64,000 nucleotides of DNA from Haemonchus contortus (GCA_000469685.2 LS997564.1:19493460-19557459), one strand, 5' to 3'. Counted from the stretch's first letter, positions 46,184-59,274 are shown. Numbers and translations are program-made. Notes: generated from the letters alone by a model not told the origin.

Positions 46184-46654
46184 TTAAAGGCACTGTTCAC
46201 GAAAAAAATGGTTTCGGAGATCTGCACATGGTTTGAATTCGACGTCCCCTCTGATACCATTTGTGCAGGAATGAGGTCGGAAAACGGTCTGGATAGGGCA
46301 CAATAAGGGCAGGAACATTGGGGGACGGGAGGCCTCCGCCCCTCGCTAGGCTGACTACGAAATCTAATTGCCGTTCATCACTTTCGCATTGGGCGAAGTT
46401 GTCTGCTTGGGTGTGTTGTCTGCTATTGCAGACATTGCGTCGCCTAACTGCACTCGCCCGAACACTCTCTTAACCGTCGTTTTTCCAATGTGAAACTCGT
46501 CCAACCCCCCTTTCCAGCTCTTTTTTGACCCTTTCTATTTCTTTTTGTTCATCGTTTTTTGCGTTTTTTCGTTGTTATCGCTTTATTCTAGAGTAGTTCT
46601 ATGAATTCCCTTCAAAAAAGGGTAACCTAAATTTATCGTAAACGGTGCCTTTAA
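46184..46654. mobile_element. MITE with TTAAAGGCAC termini, 471 bp
   Basis: The ends TTAAAGGCACTGTT and the inverse of TTAAAGGCACCGTT face each other. Shared interior pieces (AAAAAAATGGTTTC) link it to 56240-56765, and shared ends link it to 60622-61148. No coding content. Confidence 0.65.
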
Positions 46655-46684
46655 AGGGGTGAGGGGCGATAGCAAGTAGGGCCT

Positions 46685-46800
46685 TGATAGTGTAAGGGAT
46701 AGAGCACGGTGTCCGGAAAGCACAAGTACCGGTTAGAGTCCAGCCAGTGACCGAAGTTCTGCCCACAATTTGCCATCCTTGTGAGGTATTTCAGATGAAA
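46685..46800 (+). mobile_element. tRNA-derived SINE (same family as 40290-40428)
   Basis: An A-box-like TAGTGTAAGGGATAG and a B-box-like GGTTAGAGTCC are followed by GAAGTTCTGCCCACAATTTG and CCTTGTGAGGTATTTCAG, which match the 40370-40428 arm. It is diverged. Confidence 0.6.
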
Positions 46801-46844
46801 AAGGGTACATGTTGGCGCTCATCAATCTCAATCTGAAACCAACT

Positions 46845-47090
46845 CCACTTCCATTTGGAATCGCGGTGGCGTATTGATGTGTATTTGGCCGATACAATCA
46901 CTTACGGTAGCCCGTCGATGTACGTAATCAGTGCTTTTATTCTCCCAGATAAGTCTGGAACTAATCAACTGACCTCGAAGGAAGGGAATTCTATCATGGC
47001 AAAGAACATCGATCCGGACTTTGATCCCCGGATAACGTATTGAGATAGTGCGCCAATTGCCACTGCACCACCTTGACTCGAGGCATTTCA
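46845..47090 (-). mobile_element. tRNA-derived SINE
   Basis: The body block (GGAATCGCGGTGGCGTATTG, AGATAAGTCTGG, CAACTGACCTCGAAGG) is followed by a tRNA-like end with TTTGATCCCCGGAT and GTGCGCCAATTGCCACTGCACC. The same block order occurs at 53085-53320. Confidence 0.65.
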
Positions 47091-47984
47091 GAATCTTTAT
47101 AAATTCGAAATATCGTTAATGAACTGAAATCAGCTGTGGTAAGAATACGCAGAAGGGATCAGTAATGTGACCATATGCTTGCCGTTTCGATTTTTTTAGC
47201 CGGCCTCACGACGGCCATGAATCATTGCTTTGTTTGGTTTGTTTTCATGTTGTGCTGATGGCCACACGTGTAGTGAACTTGAGCTCCTCCTATAGGGCAG
47301 AGGTAGTGTGTAAGTGGCGCTATCATACACACTCGTGAAGATTTGATGCTCAGCTCGATATTCAATCAGGCCATTTGAGCCTTCCCTTCCTCCAGAGTAG
47401 GTTAAATGGTACCAGACTTCCCCAGGGAAAATCAAAATCGTTGACTTTGACACTAGCTGGTCACCGCTAATCTTTGTATAGGTCGCATGTATACTTGAAA
47501 GAGCTTTGCAATCCCAAATGAACGTCGAACGCAGGGCGCGTCCCTCATCCCTTGATTAACTCAAAAAGCTTTTGCATTTTTAACGGATTCGAGAGTGGAA
47601 GCATTGATGCTGAATGTCAACGGCAAAGAAAGCCAAAAAACGCAACGCAGCCAAAAAATAACAAACTTCCTGCCCTGTTATTTCTTACTCTCTTGTGGCC
47701 TGGTATTCGGTTTTTAGGTCTGCGCTCCGTGTGGTGTTTGGATGACGACCTCGGCGTAGTTTTAAGGGTTGATGCACATTCATCAAAAAAAATTACCCAT
47801 TCACGATCTCGTTCCTCAGAGGAACTCTCACTGGTCTCAATCTCATACCTGGACGATACTTTTGTGGAGTGGTATGCCCCACTCCGCCCTTTACCATCTT
47901 TGCCCAGTGTAATGACATCGAGAATGAAGAATGAAACCTTTGTACCATTATAAGTCCTCGTTCTTGGGGCGAATCACCACATTC

Positions 47985-48170
47985 GACTTTCATTCAGAAA
48001 GGTGAATGCATGTGTAGGCCTTACACTATTGCGGTAGCCAGTCATTATAAAAATCAGTGCTTTTATCCCAGATTTAACTGGTACCAATCAACCAACCTCG
48101 GAGGGGTAGAAGCTCGTTTGGCCTGAGCGAATATCTATCCAGGACACGATCTTCGACCAAATGTAGGTGA
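47985..48170 (-). mobile_element. SINE fragment (body)
   Basis: CATTCGACTTTCATTCAGAA, then CAGTGCTTTTATCCCAG, TGGTACCAATCAACC and CCTCGGAGGGGTAGAAG follow the order of the SINE at 46845. The tRNA-like end is degraded. Confidence 0.55.
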
Positions 48171-49469
48171 TAGCATGTGCCACCTCTGCCTGTATAGCAG
48201 CACTCAAATGAATATGTGTGAGATCCATCCAGAGTTTCTATCGTTATCCTGGTATCAAAGTATCGTTATTCACGAATGCGCCACCAGTAGTCGATAACCC
48301 TCAGAAGTTGTCGATACTTAATGTTCAATAAAATTTTTCGGAAACGCCACCATCGAACTGACTCCTCAAGTACCAGTGGAAGCTTTTATTCATTTTGTTC
48401 TGGTGTCTGCTCGTTCCGCAGCATTGCGGTGTGCGAATTGTCTCACGAGAGTTGTGGGACTGCAACAAGAAGTCTCTCTCTGGGGAGAGTATCATTATTT
48501 TTGCTTTTCGGATACACGCTTATCCATCACATAGCTGCTCATCCCTTAGCCTTCTGCTGGTACAAAATAATTACCAAGCCATGCTGGTGAGTGGCAATAA
48601 ATACCCTTTCTATCTTAGAACAAACACTCCACTCGTATGCCTTTGAGTGTGGGTCCCAATTCAGCACACCTCATGCCTGAAGACAGAGGGAGGGGTCGGG
48701 ACCAGCTCGAAATGCGATGACGAGTTGGTCATGAGCCGTGATGCACTCACTGGTGCATACATTGGCTTAGCGGGACCCTGTTGGCCTTCGAGGACGTCCC
48801 GGGAGCAGAAAATTGTCAAAAACAGCGAGATCCTTCTAGACTTGGGTTTCACAATTTTGGTCAATATCGATTGCCGTTATTCCTTTTCGTGTAGGAACCG
48901 AAATTCCACAAATCCATAGCTTTTCGAAAGGACACAATAAGTGCAATTGCATCCGCGAGATCACCAAATTAAAAAGTTGACTAAACACTTCGTCTGCCAC
49001 ATGGGAGGGGTATGCCGGCCAGTAGCCAAAGCTTCTTGAAGTGTACTGAATAGGCAAAGTGCGCTGAAAGCTCAGGTGGAGGTATGGGCTCTTTTGAGAG
49101 CTAAGGTTTTGCTCATAGTCAACCACCCACACGAGAAAAACTTTTATAAATACTTTATATTAAAGCTGTAAAAAACTACTATTGAATTTGTAGCCATGCT
49201 AGTCTACTCATGTGGTATTAGGCTTTGCTTCGGAGAGACTTAGTTCCCTCCTCCAAAGTGCAAAACTGCCCGCTCTGGTTGTGTTTATGCTTACTGTGAC
49301 GTGTGTGCTTGCGGAGCTTTCAATTCAGAAACGCCAGATGGCAACATTCCGTCGTCGTGAAAATCATTTCATGTTGATATTCTGGGCAATGTGCTGCGGA
49401 GGCTATTCCAGGCCTAATGGGCCGCTTCGAGACATGTGTTTGTCCTGGACACTCCTATGCCCCTAATTC

Positions 49470-49815
49470 TTTTCCCGACTTCTTTTTTTCTAACTTGCTC
49501 TTTGCTTTCGATCCATTTTTATGCTTTGGTCCCTTCATCTTCCTTTGGTTTGCTTCCCTTCTGCACGTAATGCTTTTTTCTTGCTTCCTTGTATTTGCTT
49601 TCCTTGACCTTTTTTCCTCTGATACCTTTTTCCTTTCTTTTGGCTTTTCGTCTTAACAAATGCTCTTTTCTTGATTATTACTTCCACATCCTTTCCTTCC
49701 CTCACCCTTTTTTCTTTTCATTCTTCTCTCTTTCCATTACTTGCTTGCTTCTTCTGCTCCTCTTCCTGATTTTTCTTCACTTTTGTCTTCTTACCCGCTT
49801 TCCTACTACTGCGAA
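49470..49815 (+). repeat. Polypyrimidine-rich tract
   Basis: Roughly 345 bp is strongly biased to C and T on the plus strand (runs such as TTCCTTCCCTCACCC and CTTCTGCTCCTCTTCC). It creates a spurious hydrophobic open frame at 49417-49656. Such tracts can form triplex structures, but nothing else marks function. Confidence 0.8.
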
Positions 49816-52800
49816 GTGACTTAGATTCCATCCTGCTTTTGTAATCTCCTCAGCTCTCACTCTCTCTGTGTTTTTCCAGTTTCAACACCACGTTACGGTG
49901 CCGAAGCACAGCCAATTTGCCCAGTTATGGGGTTTTGTCAACAGAAAAAGGGATTTTGTCGGTTCCTCACTCTCCTCATTGCTGAATATGAGCGCAGTTT
50001 TGCGTTTCCAAGAAGGTCTGCAGAAATTGCGCAGAAAATTGACCCTCTTAAAATGAAATATCAGTACCGGTTAGGAGACTGAAATAGGAGGCTGTTCTAA
50101 CTGCAATGTAGAAACTGGTTTCACTGTAATCAAGCTGTTTATGAACGCTGTAAACCTAGGGGGAGTACAGTTGAAGTGGTATGAGTTACTGTTATTCTAT
50201 CTTCCGTCAAGTTCAATTAGGCATCTGCCTTGCTGAAGTTTATTATTTGAATTTCGATGTGTACTCCTTGTGGTCAGATTTTCAATTTCCGGTTGGTAGA
50301 CGCTTCCCATTTCGCTTCCTTGCTGTCAGAAACAGTTTGCTGCCCTCTGACGAAGCCAAGTAGGGAGAGGAAGCTATACTCACTCCAATACTCAAATTGA
50401 GCTGTTCTGAGTACTGCTATTGGGTGATATAATTTTTCTGGACTAGTGGAGCAGCTGCAGCTTCGGAGCTTGAATCTCGGATCCGGACTCAGACTAGGAA
50501 TGTACTAGGCCCTTCGTCGATGTACGACTCAATCCTTCTGTCCTCTCAGTTAAGTCCGGTGCAGGTAGACCATTCACACCTGAATGATAGCAGAGAATTC
50601 TTACTTTTCATCGGGTTTGCGCATACATTTACCTGACTGAGGACCCAAACGGTTGACAATCTTCAATAACGTCCCACACTCGACAAAATACACGCCGAGA
50701 CGCCATGTGTTTGGTCAGTTCTACTGAAGCGACTTTTCTTGTGCTTCCAGATGAATGTACGGAACTTTTGCTCTTCAAACACATGATAAACATAGGAGGT
50801 TCTTTTTCTCGTATTTATTTCCTTAAAAATTTCTAAAAATGGTTCTTCGGTCTTTATCCGGGCCTATGAGGACTTATTTGTTACATACCGTATCTGATAG
50901 ACTATGCTCATTCAGATGTTCATGCTTATCGCGCCGATTATCGTGATCGTTGAAGCAACAGTGACGATCATCTCGATGCGTTGACAACAAAACGTGTTGG
51001 CAATCTATTCTCAAACTTTTTATGTATTATACACCATCGAACATCTTCAGAACATGATGATACATTTATGGTGCGAATCTGAGCACACCTGGAAAAACCT
51101 CTTTGAACCTCAGAAACTCTTCTGTTAGGTGACTATATCGATTTCTAGGGTGGATTTTGGTACGTAAGACAACATTAATCAACATTTAGTCGGCAGACAT
51201 ACTACTGATCAGAACTGATCAAAATATAGTTCTGGTTCCCCAAATCGCACATAGATACGTACATTCTGTCGGGTTCGTCGAATAACGACAAATTCGTCGG
51301 GAAAGGTGGGAATTCCGTATCATTCGCTCTTTATTGTATTCGAGCAAGCCAAAAAATTCATCCAACTACTTCCACGACTAGCAATAGAAGCCACTGTACG
51401 CTTCACATGGTCACCTTGAAGCTCGCATCTCAACAGTCGCTTTCTCCGTTGTTAGCAATTACTGAAGCTTGCAAACGGGCTACTTCAGATGGAAAAAGCT
51501 ACTGGAAATTCTAACACTACAACGTCGCTTTTATCACGCGACATAAATCTTCCCCGATGTATTTTCCAAAAACGGAATGATACTTTGTCCCGAAATGGAT
51601 ATCGTTGAAAATTCACGTTCGCGGATGATTGAACCTCATGTAAGTGCGTATTGCATTCTTTTTTTCAAAGAACCTGAAACGTAATCTGAGAAATGTCCAG
51701 TTTTATTTTCAAAACTTGGATTGACAAGGGTGCCGAAATTATACAGAGAACCTCTTTTTCGATTTGGTTTTGTTTTTCGAGTTTATCGCTTTTCAAGTTT
51801 CCCACCTTGTGTGAAGGTTTCTATGTTATCGAAGGAAGTAAGACAAAAAAGGATGGAGGAATATGATTGATTATTCAGATAGTTTTCCTATTGCGTAATT
51901 GTCGGCCACCGATACGATCGTAAGCCAATTATTTGGCTGAGGTCATCAGATTGAAGCTCCACCAGTCAGACGCCACTGCATGATCGCTTATCACCTGACC
52001 ATTGAATTTTTCGTCTTTTCATCTTTCTTTCTATAGCTGTTGCGCTTCTTCTTACTTTCTTTTGACCCGAAAAAAGGTACACTTTTCTATACAATTAACT
52101 GTGTACGTACGACGAGTCCCTACCCTGGGACTACACTAAACATCTTGTTCCACCAGAATTCGCAGGGGCCTACTCGAGCAACCCTGTCTCTTGAGGATGG
52201 AGCTCATTTTCTATGCTGTAATCCAAAAATGAAATTTCCGCCATTATCTTTAACACAGCTACCAGCTGCTGCTTAGCATTTTCCGTTGCATTGCTTGTAT
52301 AATCAAAGTCGTTATGCAATATATCTCACCTCTTATGTCACTTACATCATAGTTCTAACGAAAAGACGACATTGCAAGGTAACGTTAGTTGTAGGCACCA
52401 ATTGATCCCTCAGATGGAAAACGTGAGTTCATTCTGTAAGTCGCAGCTTTCTGGAGTTGAACCACTGCACTATATGTAGGCTGATGGAATACAGGAAATT
52501 CCTTTCGATTACCTTCACACAAGAAAGCTGCACTTTTAGATGCTAACTGCAGATGCTGAAGATATTAAGCACGTCAGGCTTGTAGCCCCGAGGTGTAGAC
52601 TTTCTTCACAGCTGATTTCACGTTGAACTTTGACTCTCGGAATTGAGTGAAAAAATCTGTTTAACTCATTCATGGAAAGGATCTACTGGCTCATGGTGGT
52701 ACCTGCGATTTGAAAAAAACTGCTCAAATAGATGTGCTCTCTAGAGGCTGAGGCAAGGCAGAGGTGTGTACTAAGCATGTGATTAGGAACAACCATTCTG

Positions 52801-53084
52801 CACTCGTTCTTTTAGTCTCAGAGAACCTCAGAAATCATTGTTGAAGACCATACTTACTTAAAACACCATCAAGATCTTACGAAATACAGTGGTTTCCAGT
52901 TTCCTTCTCATGAAACCTGTTTTTCGGTATCTTTCAGCTGAACTGAATCCGTTCTACAGGTCCCTGTTATGTCGAAAATTTCATTACATTTTATTATTTA
53001 CCGATCTGCAGTGGCAGATGTGCAATCTAAAAGGCTAAAGTCTTATAGAGTTACTCAATTTCCTTGCTGGAATGACCCTCACAT

Positions 53085-53320
53085 TCGACTTCCACTCGGA
53101 ATCGTATGTCTTGGCGTTTTGAATGGCCCGTGCTATAACCATCGGTGTCCAGCCTATGCACAGGGCAATATTTTTATCCTCCCGCCCTAGTCCGGATTCA
53201 ATTAACTGTCTTCGTTAAGATGGAAGGCTTGTTCGGCCCTGGCGGGGATTGATCCGGCATTTTACCCCAGGAGCATGCGTGCGTGATAGTGCGTTGCCAC
53301 TACACCACTCCACCCACATT
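53085..53320 (-). mobile_element. tRNA-derived SINE, best-preserved copy
   Basis: The minus strand starts with an A-box-like TGGTGTAGTGGCAACGC (near 53305), then a B-box-like GGATCAATCCCCGCC (near 53245), and continues into the body shared with 46845, 47985 and 25330. The order and spacing fit Pol III promoter use. There is no tRNA fold. Confidence 0.7.
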
Positions 53321-55231
53321 TGCAGTACTTCCATTTTATGAAAAAGGAACGAAATACAACAGAAAGGAGAGGGGAAATTATGAGTGCGATTCCATTCAAA
53401 TCTTTTGAATTCACCAACCGCAACGCTCACTAATCTTATTGTGAACTGGCCGCTCGTTGGGGCGAACGCTCTGGTCTGATTAATTGCCAGTCCAAGCCCA
53501 TTAACTGGGCGAATTCCACCGTTATTTTGAATTGACCCGTGGGTTTTCGGCCGAGTTCCAATGGGTTGTTAGGGAGTAAACTGTAAGTATTTATTGCTTT
53601 TTTTCTGAACACCATACGGAGGACATGGGCGAAATTGCGTTGGAGGGTTTGCACAGACTTATGTGAAAGGTCCCATTAATGGTCAACAGCGATGAAGGGC
53701 CTGGATATCTCAGTGAAACTGAGGATCAAAAGATGTAAGGGAGCAAGGAGTCCAAATCCCGAGCCCATCAGTAACCTCACTTTCACCACTGTACATCCGC
53801 TTCCAAGAAAATCATAGTGATTTGCTGCTTGAACATGCGCTATGTACTCGTTTTTTTCCAGGATCAATGGAATCGATCAAATGCCATCCCTCAAGTTTGA
53901 TCTGACTACTTTTGCTTGGCACGCCATTTTTCCTAAAATGATACATATGAACGGCCATATTCAAGTGGCTCATATTTATAGTCAAACTTTTATGAATATT
54001 TAACTTCTACACAATTGTGGAGGGCCGAATATTGGATGACACCAAGCAATCTCATTCTTCTTCTAAGTAAAAGTGCGGTCTTTTTTTGCATTCCGCCGAA
54101 GCTTTCCATAGGGTTGTTTTTCCATAAATGGAGTCCACTGGTCGTATAACAAGATGAGAAAGGCTTAGAGACTGTCGTCACAAGGAAACTCCTCCACCAC
54201 TCACACAATAAGTAGTGCATGTCCTATGTGAATGAACCTGTGCGTTCGTCTCCCATATGGGCAGATAGGGTATCCTTGTTGGGAACCACTTTCATTTATC
54301 AGGACAATGGATAGTGCACTGCAATTGCTACAATTAGTGAATAAGCATTTTAACTTTCTCGAGGTGATAGTCGAGCGCATGGCACATCCTGTTGGTTCCC
54401 TTGTTGCTGTCAACCCCTTTCTTGTTTCTTACTTCATGGATGGTCATGACCTAAATGGAAAGTTTTGAAGGGCAGCACAATTGAGTCACTCGGGAACCTC
54501 GACAGAGGCGGATGCTGTTTTTCAGTGGCAAATCGTTGGGTGATAAATGACCTGTCCATGCTTTTACAACGGGCATTTTTCCGTCCTGTGTGTGTGTTGA
54601 GTGTTAGAACGTCTTTAAACCCTCATCCATCTTTATGAGCGAATGCTTCGCACCGACACCCACCGTCCAGCACCCGTCACTGCACAACATAAGCAACTGT
54701 AGTCAATCTCGGGTCAGTTTTTCCCTAGTTCGTTTGAAAAAGCTTGTTCATGCATTGTACGCCAAGGCGACCCGTCAGTCAGGGACACTGGCAACTCGTA
54801 TTCTTGCAGGGATCAGCTGCCGCTCTCTGAAAAACTGTATTCTACCTCAACTCCAAAAAAGAAACTTTGAAGAGGGTGTTCAATGAAAGAGAGTATTTTC
54901 ATTTTCGTGTGCCCTCGAAATTTTTGTGTGGTATAAAATATTCTAGTATTCGTCAAAAGCTGAGCTGCTTGTAGGGGTGCTATAGAATGACTTAGTTCAG
55001 TCAAACGTTGCCTATTCCCGATGTACAACCACCAATATTCGATTACTTTTAATTCCTGGGTTGATATAGTAGATCGTGGGTGCAACATGGGAGAAGATCC
55101 GTAACTACCAATTTTTCTGCTCATGGCTTAGTTCTAAGTTTACTCGTGTAACCCTTGTAATACACATTCATCTGGGGAGACTCCCTTTGCAACGTGTTCT
55201 ACACCACTTTAAACTCCAGGCTTTCCAGAAC

Positions 55232-55534
55232 CTAAAAAATCTTCTTCTCCGAGGGCATCAATGAGTTTGCCCATTCCGCTGCTGTAAGGCAATCATGAAC
55301 TCCGAGAACGAGTTGTTCCAATGCATACTCGGTTTTTGAGGAGGAGCGACAATATAATGGGCCCGGAGTCAATTCCTTCGGAATGCGCTCACGCTCTCGT
55401 CTTCCATTCAGATTCATGGAATCCGGCGTTAATCTTACCTGACGTAGTGGACTACCGAAGATGCTTTCGCCCCTAATACGAGTCTCTCTGAGCAACTTAT
55501 CCTCTTCGCTCTTTATCCTCGCCTCTATTCGTTT
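55232..55534 (-). CDS. Hypothetical protein, probable terminal exon
   Basis: The minus frame is open for 101 codons from a CATAG acceptor-like site (55535) to a TAG at 55232-55234. It reads RIKSEEDKLLRETRIRG, ESIFGSPLRQVRLTPDSMNL, KELTPGPLYCRSSSKTEYAL, LEQLVLGVHDCLTAAEWANS. The mixed charged and hydrophobic pattern is clearly protein-like, and no competing frame is as good. I do not recognise the family. A donor-like GTAAG at 55442-55438 could split it. Confidence 0.45.
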   Translation of the reverse strand, partial: KRIEARIKSEEDKLLRETRIRGESIFGSPLRQVRLTPDSMNLNGRRERERIPKELTPGPLYCRSSSKTEYALEQLVLGVHDCLTAAEWANSLMPSEKKIF

Positions 55535-56239
55535 CTATGTTTCCCTGAAAAGGGAAAAATATTGAGTTCAATGTCCACCCCATTGAAATGGAGCCGTTGT
55601 TCTGTATTGCTGCTTGTTTTTTGCTTGAATCGACGAAATCGTTTTTTTTTCTCTATTACTGGCACAATGAAATCTTTTTAATGGGCTATGATTTAACGCT
55701 CCTCGATGACTGATATAATAAAGCTGTCAAAAGCTGTCATAACGGCTGTTCTATGTGTGATAACATAATCGAATTTTCGCCATTTTTACCTGAGCGTTAT
55801 TTCAAATTGGTTGAAATGGATAGTTTGACCTCGAAATTTGTTAGCTTTTGGTGGTTTTAGATTTGTTGCTTATTTGACGCCTTGCCACCCTCTTTCTTAG
55901 CTCAAGCAAACACAAAAAAACTGAGTGCAAGGTGATTGTAGTACTATTTGCAGACGAGAACAGCACTTGGTCGGTGGGGGGTAGAGCGGTTCTCTGGCTG
56001 CCGTTGACTTATACCTGAAAATCTGTGTAAACAACGGACATTCCCCAGCTCTTTCACATCTTTGTTCTCACTTAGTCCTCCATCTCATTAAATCATTTTC
56101 CGTTTCTTCCTTTGCAATACATTTCATAAACTTCAGACGTTCTTTAAGAAATTGCAAACGGTCTACTAAGAGTCTCAAAGGAAATGAGAAGCTTTTGGAC
56201 AAGTATTTTATGCAAAGGAACATATGCAAAGCAACGTAA

Positions 56240-56765
56240 CGGTAGTATGAAAGCGGAGTTCAAAAAAAATGGTTTCCAGGATTTCCAAAAGGACAAACCT
56301 ATAGCCTCCAAGGATGCCATACGAGCCCCGCCGGGTCAAAAAACGGCCCAGTTGAGGCGCACTAAAAGCTCAAAAACCGGCTGTGTCGACATCCACACCC
56401 AACAGAGAATATGTTTCAAGGGCGTTGTTTAGGATGCACCGTTTATAATGGCACGCGCATGTTGAAAATTCAAACAAAATGTCGTGAACCAGCATAACAG
56501 TAGAAGGCAGTTTTTGGCATTTCCGGTTAAATGTAGCCCGCCCCTTACCTTGAGCAAGTTCACACAGCCGAAATTTTTTGACGAATATTCTTTCCGTAAC
56601 AATTTCGTCATGGTAATCACCTGCAGACTGCTATTTTTGCTACTCCCTTGCAGCCTCATGTTTCGAGTGATCTGCGGAATTTCGCGCTTTCTTCGCCACT
56701 GATGCACTACTGTCCACCAACGATGCACTGCTCATCAGCGATACTTCCGCTCACTAACTATAAAA
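56240..56765. mobile_element. MITE-related repeat (TTAAAGGCAC family), ends unclear
   Basis: The interior (AAAAAAATGGTTTCCAGG; later GTAATCACCTGCAGAC and TTTCGCGCTTTCTTCGCCAC) follows the order of 46184-46654 and 60622-61148. Terminal repeats are not intact here. Confidence 0.45.
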
Positions 56766-57012
56766 GGTCATTTGGAAATAAGCATGAACTGTGGCTTAAA
56801 AGCGTACCATCATCACCCAGAGATGTCCACGGATCACTCTGGACCGTTCGAGTCAAATGATCAGCTAGCCTTTTAGTTATGTAGGTATCTGTAGGTGCTC
56901 AGCCTCTGTCAAAGACTAACTCGATCTTTTAGGATTCGTATTTAGAGTCGACGGTGAGGCCTGCTTGATAATCTCAGTTCATTTTTATCTTCTAAACTAA
57001 TTATACGGTTGT

Positions 57013-57258
57013 TCAGGCCTCGTACATGGCGTAGTGTTCGATGTATTCAGAGTGCATTAGATCACCCAGAAAGTATCCGCCTACCAATGCCGCAACATTC
57101 GGAATTTCTTCGAAAATGTTCTGAAAGTCCATGGAACTGCTACAAAAGAGCATAACTCTCGTGTGCGCATTTATAAGGTTTCCACTTTCTTGCTTGATTG
57201 AACCTACATTGGCCAAACTATTCCCCATATTCGACACGTACTTCTTTAGAGATCGAAT
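57013..57258 (-). CDS. Hypothetical protein, probable terminal exon
   Basis: After a GGCTAG acceptor-like site the minus strand reads 81 codons in phase: IRSLKKYVSNMGNSLANVG, INAHTRVMLFCSSSMDFQNI, FEEIPNVAALVGGYFLGDLM, HSEYIEHYAMYEA, then TGA at 57015-57013. It is protein-like throughout. I cannot name the family, and an upstream exon is not identified. Confidence 0.45.
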   Translation of the reverse strand: MRSLKKYVSNMGNSLANVGSIKQESGNLINAHTRVMLFCSSSMDFQNIFEEIPNVAALVGGYFLGDLMHSEYIEHYAMYEA

Positions 57259-57769
57259 CTAGCCACTTCACTGTTAAAGCTTGACTCAACCGTTTGGCTT
57301 TGAAGTCAGAACTCAATAAAAATGTTAAGCGAGAGAACTGCAAGACCCTAGACTTCTTCCTTGTGAAACTCCTTTGAATCGAGAGGTTTCTTTTCCCTTC
57401 TCCGCACTCTGCACTGTCCTGCACCCCCCATTGTCGAAAACCTCATCATTTTATGCTTTGTTTCGAGAATTGGCGGTGCATCAAAGACTGCACGTGTTCC
57501 GCTTCATTGAAGCACCGACATTTCTGAAAAAAGCTGGGGAGCTATCCCGATTTCTTCCTCTTCAATAATACTGTGCCCATTTTATAGTTAGTACGCTGAA
57601 AAACAGTAATAGTCCCGACACTCTTCTGCTGCTGGCAGACTCGAGCGCTCTACAGGTACAACCTTTATTCTTGCTGTTTTCCAGTGTTCCCAGTGTTTCA
57701 TGAAAGAAGAATTAATGAGTGTTAGGTAGTTTTCTGAGCTTCTTCAGAACGCTTCGGAGAACTAGGAAT

Positions 57770-57809
57770 AAAATTCTATCCCATCTGATTCTATCTGGGA
57801 TAGAATTTT
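57770..57809. repeat. Perfect 14-bp arm hairpin
   Basis: AAAATTCTATCCCA (57770-57783) is the inverse of TGGGATAGAATTTT (57796-57809), with a 12-nt loop and a TTTCTATTTCTATTTCTAT run just after. No T-run or gene position gives it a clear role. Confidence 0.85.
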
Positions 57810-58023
57810 TCTATTTCTATTTCTATTCTATCTGAAAGAATCGTGAGACCGGAATCACCCAGTTTCGTAATAGAAGTGTAATCTGTCCAGAAAAATCTGT
57901 GAAGTGCTCAGATTGCAGACTTCTGTAGACTCGCATGTAGATGTTTTGTCGGAATTGTGGTTGTCACAGGAGTGTGGCGCAGTCATACGAGTTTTTTAAG
58001 GCAGGAGCCTTGACTGTTTTCTA

Positions 58024-59272
58024 CAGGGTGGGCCAAAATTATGATTACAGCGCGCGCTGGTGCTCATAGCAAATATTTTCTGAGTTCATAACAATTCGTT
58101 CGCTTTTTTCCATTTCACTAGATATATCACATTATTACCTTCGTAATGATACTATACTTTCGGTAGGTTTTGAAAATAATGTAGGCGTCACTACATACCC
58201 CGCGAATCAGTCGTTGCTTTGCATTTACAAGCGCTTTTGGCACGGTTGCACTTACAGAGGACTTAGAGTAACAAGGCAGGTGGTACATTCAACCATGAGA
58301 CGCTTTTGAGAGTTGGGAACAATTGCAGATAGGAGCGGTGAACCTCAGAGGCTTGCGGTTATATCTAGTGAGAGTTTAAGGAAGCAGTGAAAGGTCTGCG
58401 TAGCAGCGAAGTTCATTCTGACACCAAAATGGCTGAATGAATGGATATCTTGTGAAGTTTCCTGCGCGATATCGTGAAGCATCATCTGCACAACAAGGCC
58501 TTTATACAATCAAAAAGTGACTTCCTCAGTAAGCAGAGAGAGGATGGTTCACAAAAGCTGCCTCGCTGCATCCGAAAAATTGTCGTATGGAACTCCTGTT
58601 CACCGACGAAAAGATGTTCACGGATAAAAAGATGCTCTATAAGCAGGGCGACAAGATTTGAGCGAAGCTGAAAGAAATGGAAGTTATGTAGCGCTAGGCT
58701 CACTGACATTCTGCGATGGCCTTTGCGAGCATTAACGCCGAGGTGAGAACACCGATTATTTTTGTAAATTGAGGCGTGAATGATGACTTGGAGGCCTGTT
58801 CGATCTCTTCGTACGTAACAGAACACTTTGGCGATTCAAACCGGCCATATCGTCAATATGAAGCTCCTGACCGCAGATCGGAATTGTTTAGAAATTTCGT
58901 AAAAGGGGCTCCCTGACCTCATAACCTTCGATCAGTGACCACTCTGGAGCTCTGACCTGAATCCCATGGATGTCTCAGTGTGGTCAGCTTTTGAGATGGA
59001 AGCACCCGTTAGCCCAAACAAGGGCTGAAATAGTCGCGAAAACGCCCTGCAAAAAGCCGGGATCTACTCGATGACCTTAGCTGCGTGCCACCGTCAATGC
59101 TAATCATCGTCATCTTTGGGGTTGGGTGGAAGCAGAAGCAACAGATCCTACTTTCAATGACTATACAATAAGAGATTAATGCCGGACACTTTTCTGAAAT
59201 TGGTTTGCTTTACGCTTTCCATTCGTTTTCGTGGACGTGATGTCTGTGTAGTCATAATTTTGGCCCACCCTG
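58024..59272 (+). mobile_element. Tc1/mariner-superfamily transposon, decayed, 1249 bp
   Basis: Terminal repeats CAGGGTGGGCCAAAATTATGA and its inverse at the right end are flanked by TA (58022-58023, 59273-59274). The plus strand retains transposase shreds in shifting frames: VWNSCSPTKRC near 58590 corresponds to the LFTDEK region, and SDLNPMDVSVWS near 58955 to the conserved SPDLNPMDFSVWS block before the last catalytic residue. Many stops make it inactive. Confidence 0.85.
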
Positions 59273-59274
59273 TA

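Larger units (their letters stand above)
47091..55231. other. AT-rich intergenic or intronic DNA
   Basis: Apart from the SINE copies and the pyrimidine tract, I see no supported gene. Weak exon-like frames after acceptor-like sites occur at 49878-50056 and 52037-52276 on plus, without recognisable domains. Confidence 0.4.

Noticed and set aside
49417..49656. Hydrophobic multi-Phe protein resembling a membrane protein
   Set aside because: It is a translation of a pyrimidine tract.
53215..53320. tRNA pseudogene
   Set aside because: The same head plus a shared downstream body occurs in several copies, so it is a SINE.
57770..57809. Intrinsic terminator-like hairpin
   Set aside because: This is a nuclear eukaryotic context. 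There is no adjoining gene end and no reason to expect bacterial-type termination.
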